Shown: positions 52,659 to 63,010, numbered from the stretch's first letter. The stretch is DNA of 64,000 bases from Bombyx mori (GCF_030269925.1 NC_085130.1:6522501-6586500), one strand, 5' to 3'. Translations and numbers: made by a program. The notes: generated by a model not told the origin, from the sequence alone.

Positions 52659-52733
52659 ATTGTCCAACATGTTTTGTGGCTGTGAGTTGCGCGGCATCTG
52701 CCATCGACCTTGAGGAGCTGGCTTGCTGTCAGT
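52659..52733 (-). CDS. Host gene 75-bp exon
   Basis: Acceptor TAATTATTTACGCAG and donor GTTAGTATTC; 25 codons, phase 0. Begins TDSKPAPQGRWQMPRNSQPQ and ends NMLDN. Gln/Asn/Pro-rich, likely unstructured. Confidence 0.82.
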
Positions 52734-52765
52734 CTGCGTAAATAATTAATGAAATTAAATAATTA

Positions 52766-53062
52766 ATTAATGAAATATGTACTCAACAAATGTTCACGAC
52801 TGACTTCCACGGTGAAGGAATAACATCGTGTAATAAAAATCAAACCCGCAAAATTATAATTTGCGTAATTACTGGTGGTAGGACCTCTTGTGAGTCCGCA
52901 CTGGTAGGTACCACCACTCTGCCTATTTCTACCGTGAAGCAGTAATGCGTTTCTGTTTGAAGGGTGTGGCAGCCGTTGTAACTATACTGAGACCTTAGAA
53001 CTTATATCTCAAGGTGGGTGGCGCATTTACGTTGTCCACCCATCTAAGCAATCAAAAAAATA
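52766..53062 (+). mobile_element. Bm1 SINE with linker and a deletion near the tail
   Basis: TGTACTCAACAAATGTTCAC, the body, then a jump from GCATTTACGTTGT to CCACCCATCTAAGCAATC. Confidence 0.87.
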
Positions 53063-53766
53063 TTGTATTTAATTTTAATTGAAACAATAATTTGTGAGCT
53101 CACGTCGGTCTGACTCAGTACGGTGAGCATCTAAATGATTCAATCTGTAATTTGTAAGAGTGCTCTTAAACAAAAACATTCCCGGTTAAACTTTAAAGGA
53201 GTTTTGAAGGAGTATTCTTGTCAAAGATAAAATCTCTTGGTTATTTCTAGCTCGTTACACTCGACGCAATCTAACGTTAATAATAAATTAGTGTTGTACC
53301 TTCTGATTGAAATTTTCTTTATAGTCTCACCGGAAGACTATCGACTTTAACTCAACAAGCCAAATTTTCAAATGCCATTTCTAATATTACATTCAATGAT
53401 TTAAATTACGTAATAATTAAAAATTATCAAAATTTGTAGGAAACCTTTTTTTATTATGAGTTCATAATTTACATTTGAAATAAGCTCGCGATATTTGAAA
53501 TCGAATCTCTAACAACTATTACTAGCAGCCATCTTCTTGACGCCATTTTGTTGTAAATCAAAATGGCTGCTGAATTAACATGCTGTTTAAAATGGCGCAC
53601 ATTCCTTTTTTTAAATATTATAATAATAACTATTGATTAGGTATGCATCTATATAAATAAAAAATGTGTGCGTGTACTAGTGTACACACGTAAGAAGTGA
53701 AACTTGTTTATGGCCTTATTTTTCGAAAAATGATCTACATGCAACTTTCTAGAAATTGGTTAAATA
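53063..53766. other. Intron sequence with a weak exon candidate
   Basis: A block at 53,300-53,325 encodes YKENFNQK before donor GTACAAC, but the acceptor CCGGTGAG gives a phase that fits no neighbour. Otherwise AT-rich. Confidence 0.25.
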
Positions 53767-53886
53767 AAGTTAAATTAGATAAAGTTTAAACAAAAGGATT
53801 TTATTATCATAGACATGAATACAAAAAAGTTAAATTAGATAAAGTTTAAACAAAAGGATTTTATTATCATAGACATGAATACAAAA
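53767..53886. repeat. Perfect 60-bp tandem duplication
   Basis: AAGTTAAATTAGATAAAGTT ... CATAGACATGAATACAAAA is repeated once with period 60 and no mismatch. Confidence 0.95.
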
Positions 53887-54019
53887 CAGATGGCGCGTAA
53901 CGGAAAAAAGTGACGCGTAACCGAAAAATGTGACGGTAAATTTTTTTCCAACGCCGATAAGGAAGTTTCACTTCAAAAATGTTCACTTAAACTTCTAAAT
54001 AATCAAACACAAAAATGCC

Positions 54020-54232
54020 TTTCTTTTTGTTTCTCTACCTATCGTTGGCAGCCTAAGCACCTATTCCAATTACGCGCAGACTAATAGATCAACTCAGGGG
54101 TCTCAATCAGAAAGAGCTTGCTAACACCAGCCCTGGCAAGAGCAGTGCTTCGCTGACTCTACCATCGAAAAGGAATCGCGACCCACTGAGAAGATCTGGC
54201 GAGAAACTCAGTGGGTGAAAAAACCCTCATAA
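54020..54232 (-). mobile_element. Jockey-type LINE 3' tail
   Basis: CTCTACCTATCGTTGGCAGC, CCAGCCCTGGCAAGAGCAGT and ATCGCGACCCACTGAGAAGA in reverse complement. Confidence 0.75.
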
Positions 54233-54269
54233 AGTTGACATTTAAATGACAATAATTTATTAATATTAC

Positions 54270-54305
54270 CTTCATTATATCGCCTTCATTCCAATATAAT
54301 TCCAT
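54270..54305 (-). CDS. Host gene 36-bp exon
   Basis: Acceptor ACAAAGATTTTTACAG and donor GTAATATTA; phase 0; MELYWNEGDIMK. The internal Met is not taken as a start, since well-formed exons continue upstream. Confidence 0.78.
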
Positions 54306-55067
54306 CTGTAAAAATCTTTGTATTAATAAAAAAAGATGTGTGATGTCGTGGGACACCGGATAGGAACGAAGTTCTATATTATAAAAATATTAATTTTAAG
54401 TTCTATTCGAGGTATAAAGAAAATAAAACTGGAGGTTTCGCAACAATCCACGGTCATTCGGTAACGTGCAAATTTATTGTGGTACACTTCATTCACGGTT
54501 GTATGCATAAGAGTTAGTATATTGCGCAAACGAACGCTCTGAGTTCGTGGTCAATGATTGGTAAAAATTTTTTTTATTTTTTGTACGTTATTAGAAAGTT
54601 AAGTCGTACAGTGTGTGCATTGCTAATAAAAATCTTACGTTACGGACATTTTTTCCCGGTTAGGGTACCCCTCCGCATCGTCCCATAAGGAACTTTGTTC
54701 CAAAAATAGCATAGGTAAGACAGTTTTATTGGACCAAACGACTCGCTTCCACCTGATCTTAAGTGTTCACCCTTCACCAGGTTCTACAATTTATACCGGA
54801 TCACTTTACTGCTTCATGGTGGAAATAGACCAGATCCTAGAACCAACCGAAATTGGAACAGTCATTTCTACGTCATGGTTTCCAACGTAGTTCTAGTAAC
54901 AGAAACACACGCCAGGGGGCGCTAGACAATTTAGAACAGACAACCGTAATTACCAGTAATGAGCATAACGTAGTCTTACCGAATTTATTAACCTATTTTG
55001 ATAATAATAATAATAAAAACGTGTCTGAGATGCAAATCCTACTAACGATTACATTAGCAATAAATAA
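54306..55067. other. Intron sequence, nothing recognised
   Basis: A GC-richer patch at 54,720-54,920 weakly resembles Bm1 (TACTGCTTCATGGTGGAAAT); an (ATA)n run lies at 55,000-55,015. Confidence 0.35.
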
Positions 55068-55305
55068 AAAGCTTAGGTGGGTGGACGAGCTCATGGCCCA
55101 CTTGGTGTTAAGCGGTTACCGGAGCCTATAGATATATAAAAAGTAAATGCCACCACCTACCTTGAAATATAAGTTCTAAGATCTCAGTTTGTACAGTACA
55201 ACGGCTGCTCCACCCTTCAAACCGAAACGCATTACTGCTTCACAGCAGAAATGGGCAGGGTGGTGTACCTACCCGTACGGACTCACAAGACGTGCTACCA
55301 CCAGT
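55068..55305 (-). mobile_element. Bm1 SINE, 5'-truncated
   Basis: AAAAGCTTAGGTGGGTGGAC to GACGTGCTACCACCAGTAA. Confidence 0.85.
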
Positions 55306-55365
55306 AAAACACACAACAAACCACATGAACCTTATTTATCGTGGCGAAGTCGGACGAAGTTACAT

Positions 55366-55505
55366 TTTTATTTAATTGCTTAGATGGGTAGACGAGCTCA
55401 CAGCTCATCTGATATTAAGTGGTTACTGGAGCCCATAGACATCTACGACGTAAATGCGCCACCCACCTTGAGATTAAAGTTCTAAAGTCTCAAATATAGT
55501 TACAT
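55366..55505 (-). mobile_element. Bm1 SINE 3' fragment
   Basis: TTTATTTAATTGCTTAGATG to GTCTCAAATATAGTTAC. Confidence 0.82.
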
Positions 55506-55514
55506 ATTAAATTC

Positions 55515-55595
55515 TTGTATTGTCATCAGTCCTTGACGCGTGTCAAATTTTCAAATTGATCGGTCGTATTGAAGTCACTGAAAAGTTATTAATTA
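55515..55595. repeat. Family M tail scrap
   Basis: TTGTCATCAGTCCTTGACGC and CAAATTGATCGGTCGTATTG; diverged. Confidence 0.4.
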
Positions 55596-55610
55596 CCAAA
55601 TTATACTTAC

Positions 55611-55646
55611 CCCTAACGAAGGACGACCTAAAGGATTCATGTTTTG
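55611..55646 (-). CDS. Host gene 36-bp exon
   Basis: Acceptor ATTATTATTTGTTTGCAG and donor GTAAGTATAA; phase 0; QNMNPLGRPSLG. Similar in style to the QNMLDN end of the 75-bp exon. Confidence 0.8.
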
Positions 55647-55780
55647 CTGCAAACAAATAATAATTATAGAAAGCGATTTTAATCTATCAGAACTTGTTAA
55701 TTTTATCGCGAAGCAATCATTACGCTTATAAACAAAAACAAAATTAGAATATAGCACGCTAAAAACTCAATCACACGTAA

Positions 55781-56097
55781 TCTATACTTAATATTATAAA
55801 GCTGAAGAGTTTGTTTGTTTGAACGCGCTAATCTCAGGAACTCCTGTTTCGATTTGAAAATTTTTTTCAGTGTCAGATAGCTCATTTATTGAGGAAGGCT
55901 ATAGGCTATATAACGTCACGCTAAGACCAATGGAAGCGGAGCACCAGTAATGAATTCAAAATCAGGGTATTTTTCCCTTTTGAGAGGTTAAAGTAAAATA
56001 TTTTCACTTTCTACGTACCTAAATGAAGAGCCGGGTAAAATTTAGTGTTATGCCAAAGTAACTATTCCACGCGGACGAAGTCGCGGGCAAAAGCTAG
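55781..56097 (+). mobile_element. Helitron family E, complete
   Basis: TCTATACTTAATATTATAAA to CGCGGACGAAGTCGCG hairpin, GGCAAAAGCTAG before T. 317 bp, no open frame. Confidence 0.85.
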
Positions 56098-56161
56098 TCG
56101 TTAAATAAAACTTCAATCGGTTTCGAAAGAGAAAATAAATAACTGCACAGAAAAGAGGCGG

Positions 56162-56489
56162 ACGAATATCAAAAGAACTAGTAATATCGAGAACGCTCGA
56201 GGAGTGTAACGCCATCTATTATCAAATAGCGGAAACGACTAGTCCCGCCGTGAATATTCTCGATTATTGTAGACTTGTCGTTTGGACTATAAAAGCGTTG
56301 CAGAGATGACGCGAAAGCAGTGAGTAATCGGATCTACTCGAAGCGAAACAGCGAACGGATCACCTGAAGCGAAGCGGAAGAAGTGAATTGCGAATTGTAA
56401 AGTGTTGCTTAAGTGTTTTAAATATTAAATAGAGTGTTAATTTGTACTTCGGTGAAAGTTTTATTTATCCCGAGCCCCAGCGCGTAACA
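56162..56489 (+). mobile_element. Solo LTR, 5'-truncated (copy 3)
   Basis: CGAATATCAAAAGAACTAGT, GGACTATAAAAGCGTTGCAG and the intact end CCCCAGCGCGTAACA. The first 60 bp are missing. Confidence 0.78.
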
Positions 56490-56588
56490 GTATTATTTGA
56501 ACCACTTATATTCATAATAAAATGTCTTGAATTCTAGATTAACAAGCGTATAATCAATTTAAACTAATTTTACGGTTAATCTCGGTTC

Positions 56589-56852
56589 ACTGGTGGTAGG
56601 ACCTCATGGGAGTCCGCACGGGTAGGTACCACCGCCCTGCCTATTTCTGCCGTGAAGCAGTAATGCGTTTCGGTTCGAAGGGTGGAGTAGCCGTTGTAAC
56701 TATACTGAGACCTTAAAACTTATATCTCAAGACGGGTGGCGCATTTACGTTGTAGATGTCTATGGGCTCCAGTAACCACTTAAAATCAGGTGGGTTGTGA
56801 GCTCGTCCATCCATCTAAACAATAAAAAAATAAAAAATAAAAAAACAAAAAA
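56589..56852 (+). mobile_element. Bm1 SINE, 5'-truncated
   Basis: ACTGGTGGTAGGACCTCATG to an extended A-rich tail. Confidence 0.88.
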
Positions 56853-56918
56853 CAGCTCGGACTGCGTGCGACTCGAGAAATCCATAAAAAATATCATAAG
56901 CATAGAATTGTTACTTAC

Positions 56919-56939
56919 GAACTGTGTTTGTCTTGGTGC
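56919..56939 (-). CDS. Host gene 21-bp microexon
   Basis: Acceptor GTTTAATTAAAACAG and donor GTAAGTAACA; phase 0; APRQTQF. The shortest exon I accept; it relies on the splice sites and on fitting the phase of both neighbours. Confidence 0.7.
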
Positions 56940-57016
56940 CTGTTTTAATTAAACCATCCATTAATAACTAGATGCATCACGCGTCAAAATTTTAATTGTA
57001 GACTAATTATAATATA

Positions 57017-57205
57017 TCTATACTCATATATAAATCTACAGTGGTTTTTATGGATGATCCGTTATAACTACTAAACCATGCATCCGATTGACTTGAAACT
57101 TGGTATATATCTATGTAGAAAATACATGTACTTAATGGATAGGCTAATATTTATATGAGTGCTGGACTCCCTAATAATAATAACAATAAATAATAATGTT
57201 AATTT
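57017..57205 (+). mobile_element. Helitron family B, 3'-truncated
   Basis: TCTATACTCATATATAAATC to GTTAATTTTAG; the hairpin end is missing. Confidence 0.72.
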
Positions 57206-57474
57206 TAGTTTTACAACATTTTAATCCAAAAAGAAAAAAACTAAATAGCTATAACCGACCGATATACTTAGATTTACTTTAATTAAAATAATTAAAAAAT
57301 ATATATTTACTAACATAGTTCTTAAGTTATTTGTAATACTAACTATGAGACTATGAGGTCTTGAAATAAAGAAAGGTGAAGATTTTCATTTTATTTATTT
57401 ATTTATAACTAAATAGCTAACTAAGCTGACAATTATTTCATTGGAGGCTCATCGACGTCATCATCAAGTTTAAC

Positions 57475-57575
57475 GGTAGGTAGCGGCTTGGCTGTGCCCC
57501 TGGCATTGCTGATGTCCATGAGCGACGGTAACCACTCACCATCAGGCGGGCCGTATGCCGTATGCTCGTCATTGG
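57475..57575 (+). mobile_element. CR1-like LINE 3' tail, truncated
   Basis: GGTAGGTAGCGGCTTGGCTG to GTATGCCGTATGCTCGTC, then directly joined to a Jockey-type fragment without a poly(A). Confidence 0.72.
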
Positions 57576-57579
57576 CCCT

Positions 57580-57872
57580 GCACACGTCATTACGGATCCT
57601 CCCGATCCATTAACGGTGCTTTTAGGTACCACAAGCACCGGTCAGGGTCAGAAGGGCTCGACGAGCGAATTAACCCATAGACACAGCCCACTGAGTATCT
57701 CGCAGGATTATCTCAGTGGGTCGCGTTTCAGATCCGGTGGTAGATTCTGCGAAGCACTGCTCTTGCTAGGGTCAGTGTTAGCATCACTCCGGTTTCAGCC
57801 CCGTGAGCTCACCTACTAGTTAAGGTTACGCTGAAATAGCCTCTCAAGGCTATTTATCAGCTTAGGTAGGAA
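57580..57872 (+). mobile_element. Jockey-type LINE, family 2, 3' fragment
   Basis: CACGTCATTACGGATCCTCC, ACCACAAGCACCGGTCAGGG (with a deletion in the coding end), then the tail to GTAGGAAAAAAAATT. Confidence 0.78.
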
Positions 57873-57879
57873 AAAAAAT

Positions 57880-58015
57880 TGGCCCTTGATAAGTCTGTAA
57901 ATTTTCAAGTTGGTCGTACTAAATATCGGTCTTGAAGTCAATGGAAATTACGTACAAAGATTCCTGTACATACAAATAACAATACACACCAACCTAATAG
58001 AAGCGTCTTAAAAAA
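57880..58015. repeat. Family M tail, diverged
   Basis: CCCTTGATAAGTCTGTAAAT ... CCTAATAGAAGCGTCTT. Confidence 0.4.
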
Positions 58016-58061
58016 CCAGTTTATATTACAGTCAAATATTGAAACAGCACTAATTAATTAC

Positions 58062-58091
58062 CTGCTCCTGTTTCAAATTTCTCGAGTACGC
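58062..58091 (-). CDS. Host gene 30-bp exon
   Basis: Acceptor TTTTAATTTAATCAAG and donor GTAATTAAT; phase 0; AYSRNLKQEQ. Confidence 0.75.
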
Positions 58092-58255
58092 CTTGATTAA
58101 ATTAAAATTAGAAACATTATTAAAATAACTGTTTTAAGTTTTATTAAATTATTTTATAGTTACCAAACATTGGGTATATTAGACTAATCTATTTATTCGT
58201 ACCAAGTAAGGTTATCTTCCTGTAACACGGTTCCACTCTAACTGTATATTTACAC

Positions 58256-58503
58256 CTTTTTTTTTCTTGCTTAGATGGGTGGACGAGCTCACAGCCCACC
58301 TGGTGTTAAGTGGTTACTGGAGCCCATAGACATCTACAACGTAAATGCGCCACCCACCTTGAGACAGTGGTTCTAAGTCTCAGTTTTTACAGTATAACGG
58401 CTGCCCCGCCCTTCAGATCGAAACGCATTACTGCTTCACGGCAGATATAGGCAGGGTGGTGGTACCTACCCGCGTGGACTCACAAGAGGTCCTACCACCA
58501 GTA
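58256..58503 (-). mobile_element. Bm1 SINE, 5'-truncated
   Basis: TTTTTTTTTCTTGCTTAGAT to GAGGTCCTACCACCAGTAA. Confidence 0.9.
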
Positions 58504-58668
58504 ATGAAAATTACCATACAATACAATACAATACAATAAAATAATGAAAACTTCTTTTAATTTAAAATATCATGAACTGAAATAGCCACGCTTACAAAAT
58601 ACAAGCATATGCCTTCCATACAATTTAGCCTTAGAATACTTTGAAGGGTTCACATCTATCTATCTATA

Positions 58669-58955
58669 TCTATATAAAAATGAATTGCTGTTCGTTAGTC
58701 TCGCTAAAACTTGAGAACGGCTGGACCGGTTTGGCTAATTTTGGTCTTGAATTATTTGTGGAAGTCCAGGGAAAGTTTAAAAGGTGAATAAATATGAAAA
58801 TGTTCGGAATTAAATAAAAATAACAATTTTGTTTTTCCTTTGATGTGTCCACCCGTCGGACGGATTCCTTTTGTTTGTTTTAAGTTTATTTTATAAAAAA
58901 GTTTAGGTCTTTTATTTATCGATTGAGGCACTACGAAGTCTGCCGGGTCAGCTAG
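58669..58955 (+). mobile_element. Helitron family C, complete
   Basis: TCTATATAAAAATGAATTGC to CTACGAAGTCTGCCGGGTCA, then GCTAG before T. Preceded by a short (TCTA)n run that blurs the 5' border. Confidence 0.8.
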
Positions 58956-59093
58956 TCGCGTATAAAAATTCAAACATGTTTTTTTTTTATAAGAACGAAT
59001 TGCTAAATATAAGTTTTACAAATATTCTGACAAGCAAAACCAATATTTATTTCGTTAAAAAGTTTTGAGACAAGAATTATTTAACATAATTAC

Positions 59094-59120
59094 CTGCCAT
59101 TTTTTAACGTCTTCTTCCCA
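59094..59120 (-). CDS. Host gene 27-bp exon (no cysteine)
   Basis: Acceptor ATACATTTTTTGACAG and donor GTAATTATG; phase 0; WEEDVKKWQ. Its WEE start is shared with the exon at 63,719. Confidence 0.78.
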
Positions 59121-59154
59121 CTGTCAAAAAATGTATTATTTAAAACATAAGCCT

Positions 59155-59282
59155 ATAGATAATAAACACCCAGACGAATAGCAAACTAATCTGTTCATCA
59201 CACGAAGGTTTGCCCGCTATGGGAATCGAACCCCCAGTCCTTAATCAGGGGGGCTAACTGCTACACCCCCGAATCAGTCATA
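59155..59282 (-). mobile_element. tRNA-derived SINE (second family)
   Basis: TGGGAATCGAACCCCCAGTC and GGGGGGCTAACTGCTACACC in reverse complement, with ATCTGTTCATCACACGAAGG. Confidence 0.65.
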
Positions 59283-59320
59283 ATAATAATAATAAGTATG
59301 AACAAATCACGCACGATCAT

Positions 59321-59722
59321 CCGGTCCCAAATTAGGATTCCCTGTGGTACCCACCAGAGACTGACAAACATGCTTATATATGTTTAAATATGTATATATC
59401 TACATAATAAACACTTTTTTTTTGTTTTTTTTATTTGTTTTTTTATTTAATGCATACGTGGGTGGACGAGAACAAATAAAGACCTGTATGATTTTTTATT
59501 TTTTTATTTTCTGTGTTTAGTTATTACAATAATTAAATGCCTTAACTCTAACAACATATAAATTTAGGGGCATCCGCTACAAGATGTCGATAGTCTCCTT
59601 ACAAAAAAATAATTATCCCTAAAGTATTTTCAGGGCCCTGGACTACCCGATGTAGGAATTGAACCCGCAAACCTTGGCGCAATAGTTAGACGCGCTAACT
59701 ATTGGACCACCAGGTCAGTAAT
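59321..59722 (-). mobile_element. tRNA-derived SINE (second family), split by other repeats
   Basis: Body at 59,321-59,412 (ATCCGGTCCCAAATTAGGAT) and head at about 59,643-59,722 (TAGGAATTGAACCCGCAAAC, GCGCTAACTATTGGACC). Between them are a Bm1 scrap and repeat R. Confidence 0.6.
59486..59640 (-). repeat. Dispersed repeat R, second copy
   Basis: AGGGGCATCCGCTACAAGAT and GTCGATAGTCTCCTTAC, the reverse complement of 51,380-51,430. Confidence 0.55.
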
Positions 59723-59755
59723 CTAAACATACCTTCAGATATTCCAAGATATTTA

Positions 59756-60003
59756 CTGGTGGTAGGACCTCTAGTGAGTACACGCGGGTAGGTACCACCA
59801 CCCCGCTTATTTCGACCGTGAAGCAGTAATGCGTTTCGGTTTGAAGGGTGGGGCAGCCGTTGTAACTATACTTGAGACCTTAGAACTTATATCTCAAGGT
59901 GGATGGTGCATTTACGTTGTAGTTGTCTATGGGCTCCAGTAACCACTTAACACCAGATGGGCTCTGAGCTCGTCTATCCATCTAAGCAATAAAAAAATAA
60001 AAA
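59756..60003 (+). mobile_element. Bm1 SINE, 5'-truncated
   Basis: ACTGGTGGTAGGACCTCTAG to GCAATAAAAAAATAAAAAT. It abuts a donor-like site (GTATGTTTAG, minus strand, 59,723-59,732). Confidence 0.88.
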
Positions 60004-60237
60004 TTGTGCTTAACTTCCACGTTCCATCCAGCATCTTTTTACTGAACAATACCAACTTCTTTTACTTATTAGTGTGTAATAAAATATATTAGTACTTTAG
60101 ACTAGAAACTCGAATGCATTATAAGGCTAACTAAAAGCTTCCTCCGGCGATCTGGTAACAAATAGAATAAAAGATCTGAGAAATATCGTTGTCGAGATAA
60201 AATCATTTTTAATACTTCCTATTCAACTTTTACTTAC

Positions 60238-60267
60238 ATTCGGCATGACTTGCCCTTTGTATTGGTC
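60238..60267 (-). CDS. Host gene 30-bp exon
   Basis: Acceptor CTTTGAATTCCAACAG and donor GTAAGTAAAA; phase 0; DQYKGQVMPN. Confidence 0.78.
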
Positions 60268-60416
60268 CTGTTGGAATTCAAAGTTTAATAAATATGTAAA
60301 ATAAATAAAGCCAATTGTAAAAGTGAATGTAGGTAATTGATGTATCTAAATAATGTTACTGTATTGTAATTGGGATGTAAAGATATATATTTTTTAAGAT
60401 TCATAAATAGCTAATA

Positions 60417-60727
60417 TTGCTTAGGGTGGATGAGCTCACGGCCCACCTGATATTAAGTAAGTATTACCGGAGCCCATGTTCACCTACATCGTAAATGCCG
60501 CCACCCAACTTGAGAAATGAGTTCTAAGGTCTTTTAACTACGGTTGCCCCGCCCTTCAAACCGAAACGCATAACTACTTCAAGCTAGAAATAGGCAGGGT
60601 GGTTGTACTTACCCGTGCGGACTCACAAGAGGTCCACCAGTAATTACGCAAATTATAATTTTGCGGGTTTGATTTTTATTACACGATGTTATTCCTTCAC
60701 CGTGAAAGTCAATCGTGAACATTTGAA
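60417..60727 (-). mobile_element. Bm1 SINE with linker
   Basis: TTGCTTAGGGTGGATGAGCT, body, then AATTACGCAAATTATAATTT and GTCAATCGTGAACATTTGAA. It joins a scrap of the 44-bp-TIR MITE (AAAAAACTCGCACCAAGCAC). Confidence 0.87.
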
Positions 60728-60756
60728 CTTTAAAAAACTCGCACCAAGCACACAGA

Positions 60757-60900
60757 AGGCTGATTCTCCCGCCGAATCTTCTCAGAGGCTTGCGATTCTG
60801 ATACGGTGTTAGATTCATTCGCGAAGCAGCCATTCTTGTTGGAGCTAATGTTAGCAAATTCGCAAGCCCGAGCCCAGTAAGCTCGTCTACACGTTCGGTG
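60757..60900 (+). mobile_element. Jockey-type LINE tail, diverged
   Basis: CCGCCGAATCTTCTCAGAGG, TAGATTCATTCGCGAAGCAG and TGTTAGCAAATTCGCAAGCC. Confidence 0.65.
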
Positions 60901-61038
60901 AATCTAATTTAACCCCACGACTTACTAGAATAGATACTAGACAAATAACAGACCTTAAAGAATATATACTTCTAAATCTAAACTATTGTAGATGTATATT
61001 ATGAAGATCATAAGAAAAATACTATAGACAATAAAACG

Positions 61039-61157
61039 TTTTTTTTTCCTTATGGGCAGGGAGCGTACGGCCCACCTGATGGTGACTGGTTACCGTCGCC
61101 CATAGACTTCAGCAATGCCAGGGGCAGAGCTAAGCCGCTGCCTACCGTTAAATACGT
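61039..61157 (-). mobile_element. CR1-like LINE 3' tail
   Basis: TTTTTTTTCCTTATGGGCAG, CGGCCCACCTGATGGTGACT and AGCTAAGCCGCTGCCTACCG in reverse complement. Confidence 0.75.
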
Positions 61158-61282
61158 AACTTAACGTACGTAAAATACGAGAAAGGGCCTTATAAGTATC
61201 TTTAAACCACCCGTTTTAAGAGTATTATGTGTGCGCACAAGGATTTCAAGCGTAACTCCTAACCTTTTCAAATATGATTTAC

Positions 61283-61311
61283 CTCTCTCTCTCCGACTGC
61301 GGTCAGGGGGT
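61283..61311 (-). CDS. Candidate exon of the host gene (weak)
   Basis: Donor GTAAATCAT and acceptor TTGTTTTAAAG; the frame gives PLTAVGERE after two bases, so it needs a phase-1 intron upstream. The surroundings are otherwise AT-rich. Confidence 0.35.
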
Positions 61312-61679
61312 CTTTAAAACAAATCCAAACGTAAAATATGTACAAAAGGATCTACATATTTATTTTATACAGAAATTTTATTGTACAAAAATTTATATTT
61401 AATAAGTTCAAAATTTGTACAAAACCTCATTTGAAAGAGATTGCATTTTTATTTTTTTATTTTAGTTGACTTGCGACGCCATCGTTGCCAGTGTTGAGTT
61501 AATAAAATTCTTTTTTTTATATTAAATACACACTTACATTTTCTGTTAAATAAATAAAAATGATGTAAAGTTTATTTTAGTTGAAGACTTCAATAAACGA
61601 AATTATAATATGAAACGACATGAAATAAAGTCTCAGTAATACACTGGTTATATACAGACTTCATCAATAGACTTTTTGG

Positions 61680-61870
61680 AAGAATCCGTCAAGCCGCGTC
61701 CAGTGACATTGCTTCATTTTCCCGGACTTTTCCACTTTCGCCTAATAATAAACAGTTAATAAACCACCGTTATTACACGTTTAAACCCAAAGAAACACTA
61801 ACTCAACAAAACAAATTAATTCACAAAACTTTGTTCCTCCTTGTGTTCCCGCCAAACCGTCCAGATTACA
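61680..61870 (-). repeat. Dispersed repeat, unclassified (second copy)
   Basis: In reverse complement GTGTAATAACGGTGGTTTAT and GTCCGGGAAAATGAAGCAAT match 37,380-37,480. An open frame here (KSGKMKQCHWTRLDGFF) is therefore read as part of a repeat. Confidence 0.5.
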
Positions 61871-62029
61871 TTAAACAACTCCTGATATAAACGTAATTTG
61901 TCACAGATTAGATTTTATGAGGCATTAGCCAAACATAACGGTTCTTCTTTGTTATTGTGTGTTGCCAATTTTAAGAAAAACACACGAGCTCTATATATAA
62001 CTTGCATGCTGATGTTTATTTGTTTTTTT
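61871..62029. other. Intron sequence, nothing recognised
   Basis: AT-rich with a T-run at 62,023-62,034. Confidence 0.35.
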
Positions 62030-62620
62030 TTTTTAATTATTAATCGCTTTTTATTATTAATCGCTTAGATGTGACAACAAGCTAACGGTGTACTCTGTGT
62101 TAAGTAGTTAACGGACATAGACATCACCGCGCGATCATCGTCACCCACCGTGAGACATAGGTACTACACAAATAACATTCGCCGAAGTGATTAATAGATA
62201 AATTTATAACAAAATCGAACACGGATTTTAATAAATTGCCAACATTTATGATTCAAGAATGAGTGAATGAACCCAGAACACATATGATCATAAATTATCA
62301 TCAAGAGATTTCACACCACCCGGTCTCTTCCCGATTAACCGGATAATGTATTGCAGCCTTCCTTGAGTATTATACCAGCATATTACGAACACAAACTGGC
62401 ATTTACTGGTGGAAGAACGATTGTATGCCCGCATGCATGGTGGGTGGCGTACACTTTATGATGTAGGTGGTCCAAGGAACCGCTCAGCCAGATCCGCCGT
62501 TGGCAATTCACCCATTTTATGGAACCCTGCGAGATTCGAACACCAGCCCGGTCTCATTGCTCAATACGAATGTATGTCCTTTACGCCACGACGACTTAAG
62601 CCAAAGAGTTCGACGTGAAA
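62030..62620 (-). mobile_element. Badly decayed Bm1 pieces
   Basis: Tail at 62,060-62,175 (CACCCACCGTGAGACATAGG) and head at 62,528-62,600 (GCGAGATTCGAACACCAGCC, CCTTTACGCCACGACGACTT), both in reverse complement. A short + strand piece lies at 62,403-62,465. Confidence 0.5.
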
Positions 62621-62849
62621 CTTAACCCATACATCAGCTAGCTGAGCTTCTCGCCGGATTGTTAAGTCGTAACAAAGCTCTAAAAATATAAAATTAATAC
62701 AAAAAATTATTACACACAAACAAACAAAATAACTAGTTGTTACAATGAATGAAAACCGCGCGCTTTAACTAGTGATTGCTTCATAATGACCATATAAGGT
62801 ATTCGTTGGTACCGGAAATCAAATTCTTACTGGAACATCGAGTCCGCCA

Positions 62850-62922
62850 CCCCGGCTTGCTCAGTCGGTAGAGCATGAGACTCTTAATCTCAGCGTCGTG
62901 GGTTCATGCCCCAGGTCAGGCG
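62850..62922 (+). tRNA. tRNA-Lys(CTT)-like pseudogene or SINE head
   Basis: GGCTTGCTCAGTCGGTAGAG, anticodon loop CTCTTAA with anticodon CTT, and T arm GTGGGTTCATGCCCC. D and anticodon arms are intact. The acceptor stem has at least two mismatches, the T stem one, and the T loop is TTCATGC instead of TTCGA-type. It therefore looks like a pseudogene or a SINE head, not a working gene. LINE-tail sequence follows almost directly. Confidence 0.6.
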
Positions 62923-62934
62923 ATCATAAGAGCA

Positions 62935-63010
62935 TCTTTTCAGCGGGTCACGATCCTGATCCGGTGGGAGGTTCTGTGAAGCACCACCCTTGATAGGTCT
63001 CCAAGAACCA
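62935..63010 (+). mobile_element. Jockey-type LINE tail scrap behind the tRNA-like sequence
   Basis: CATCTTTTCAGCGGGTCACG, ATCCTGATCCGGTGGGAGGT and GAAGCACCACCCTTGATAGG. Confidence 0.6.

Noticed and set aside
61660..61745. Possible terminal exon encoding AKVEKSGKMKQCHWTRLDGF and a stop
   Set aside because: The same sequence recurs in diverged form at 37,430-37,480, so it is part of a dispersed repeat. It also lies upstream of many host exons.
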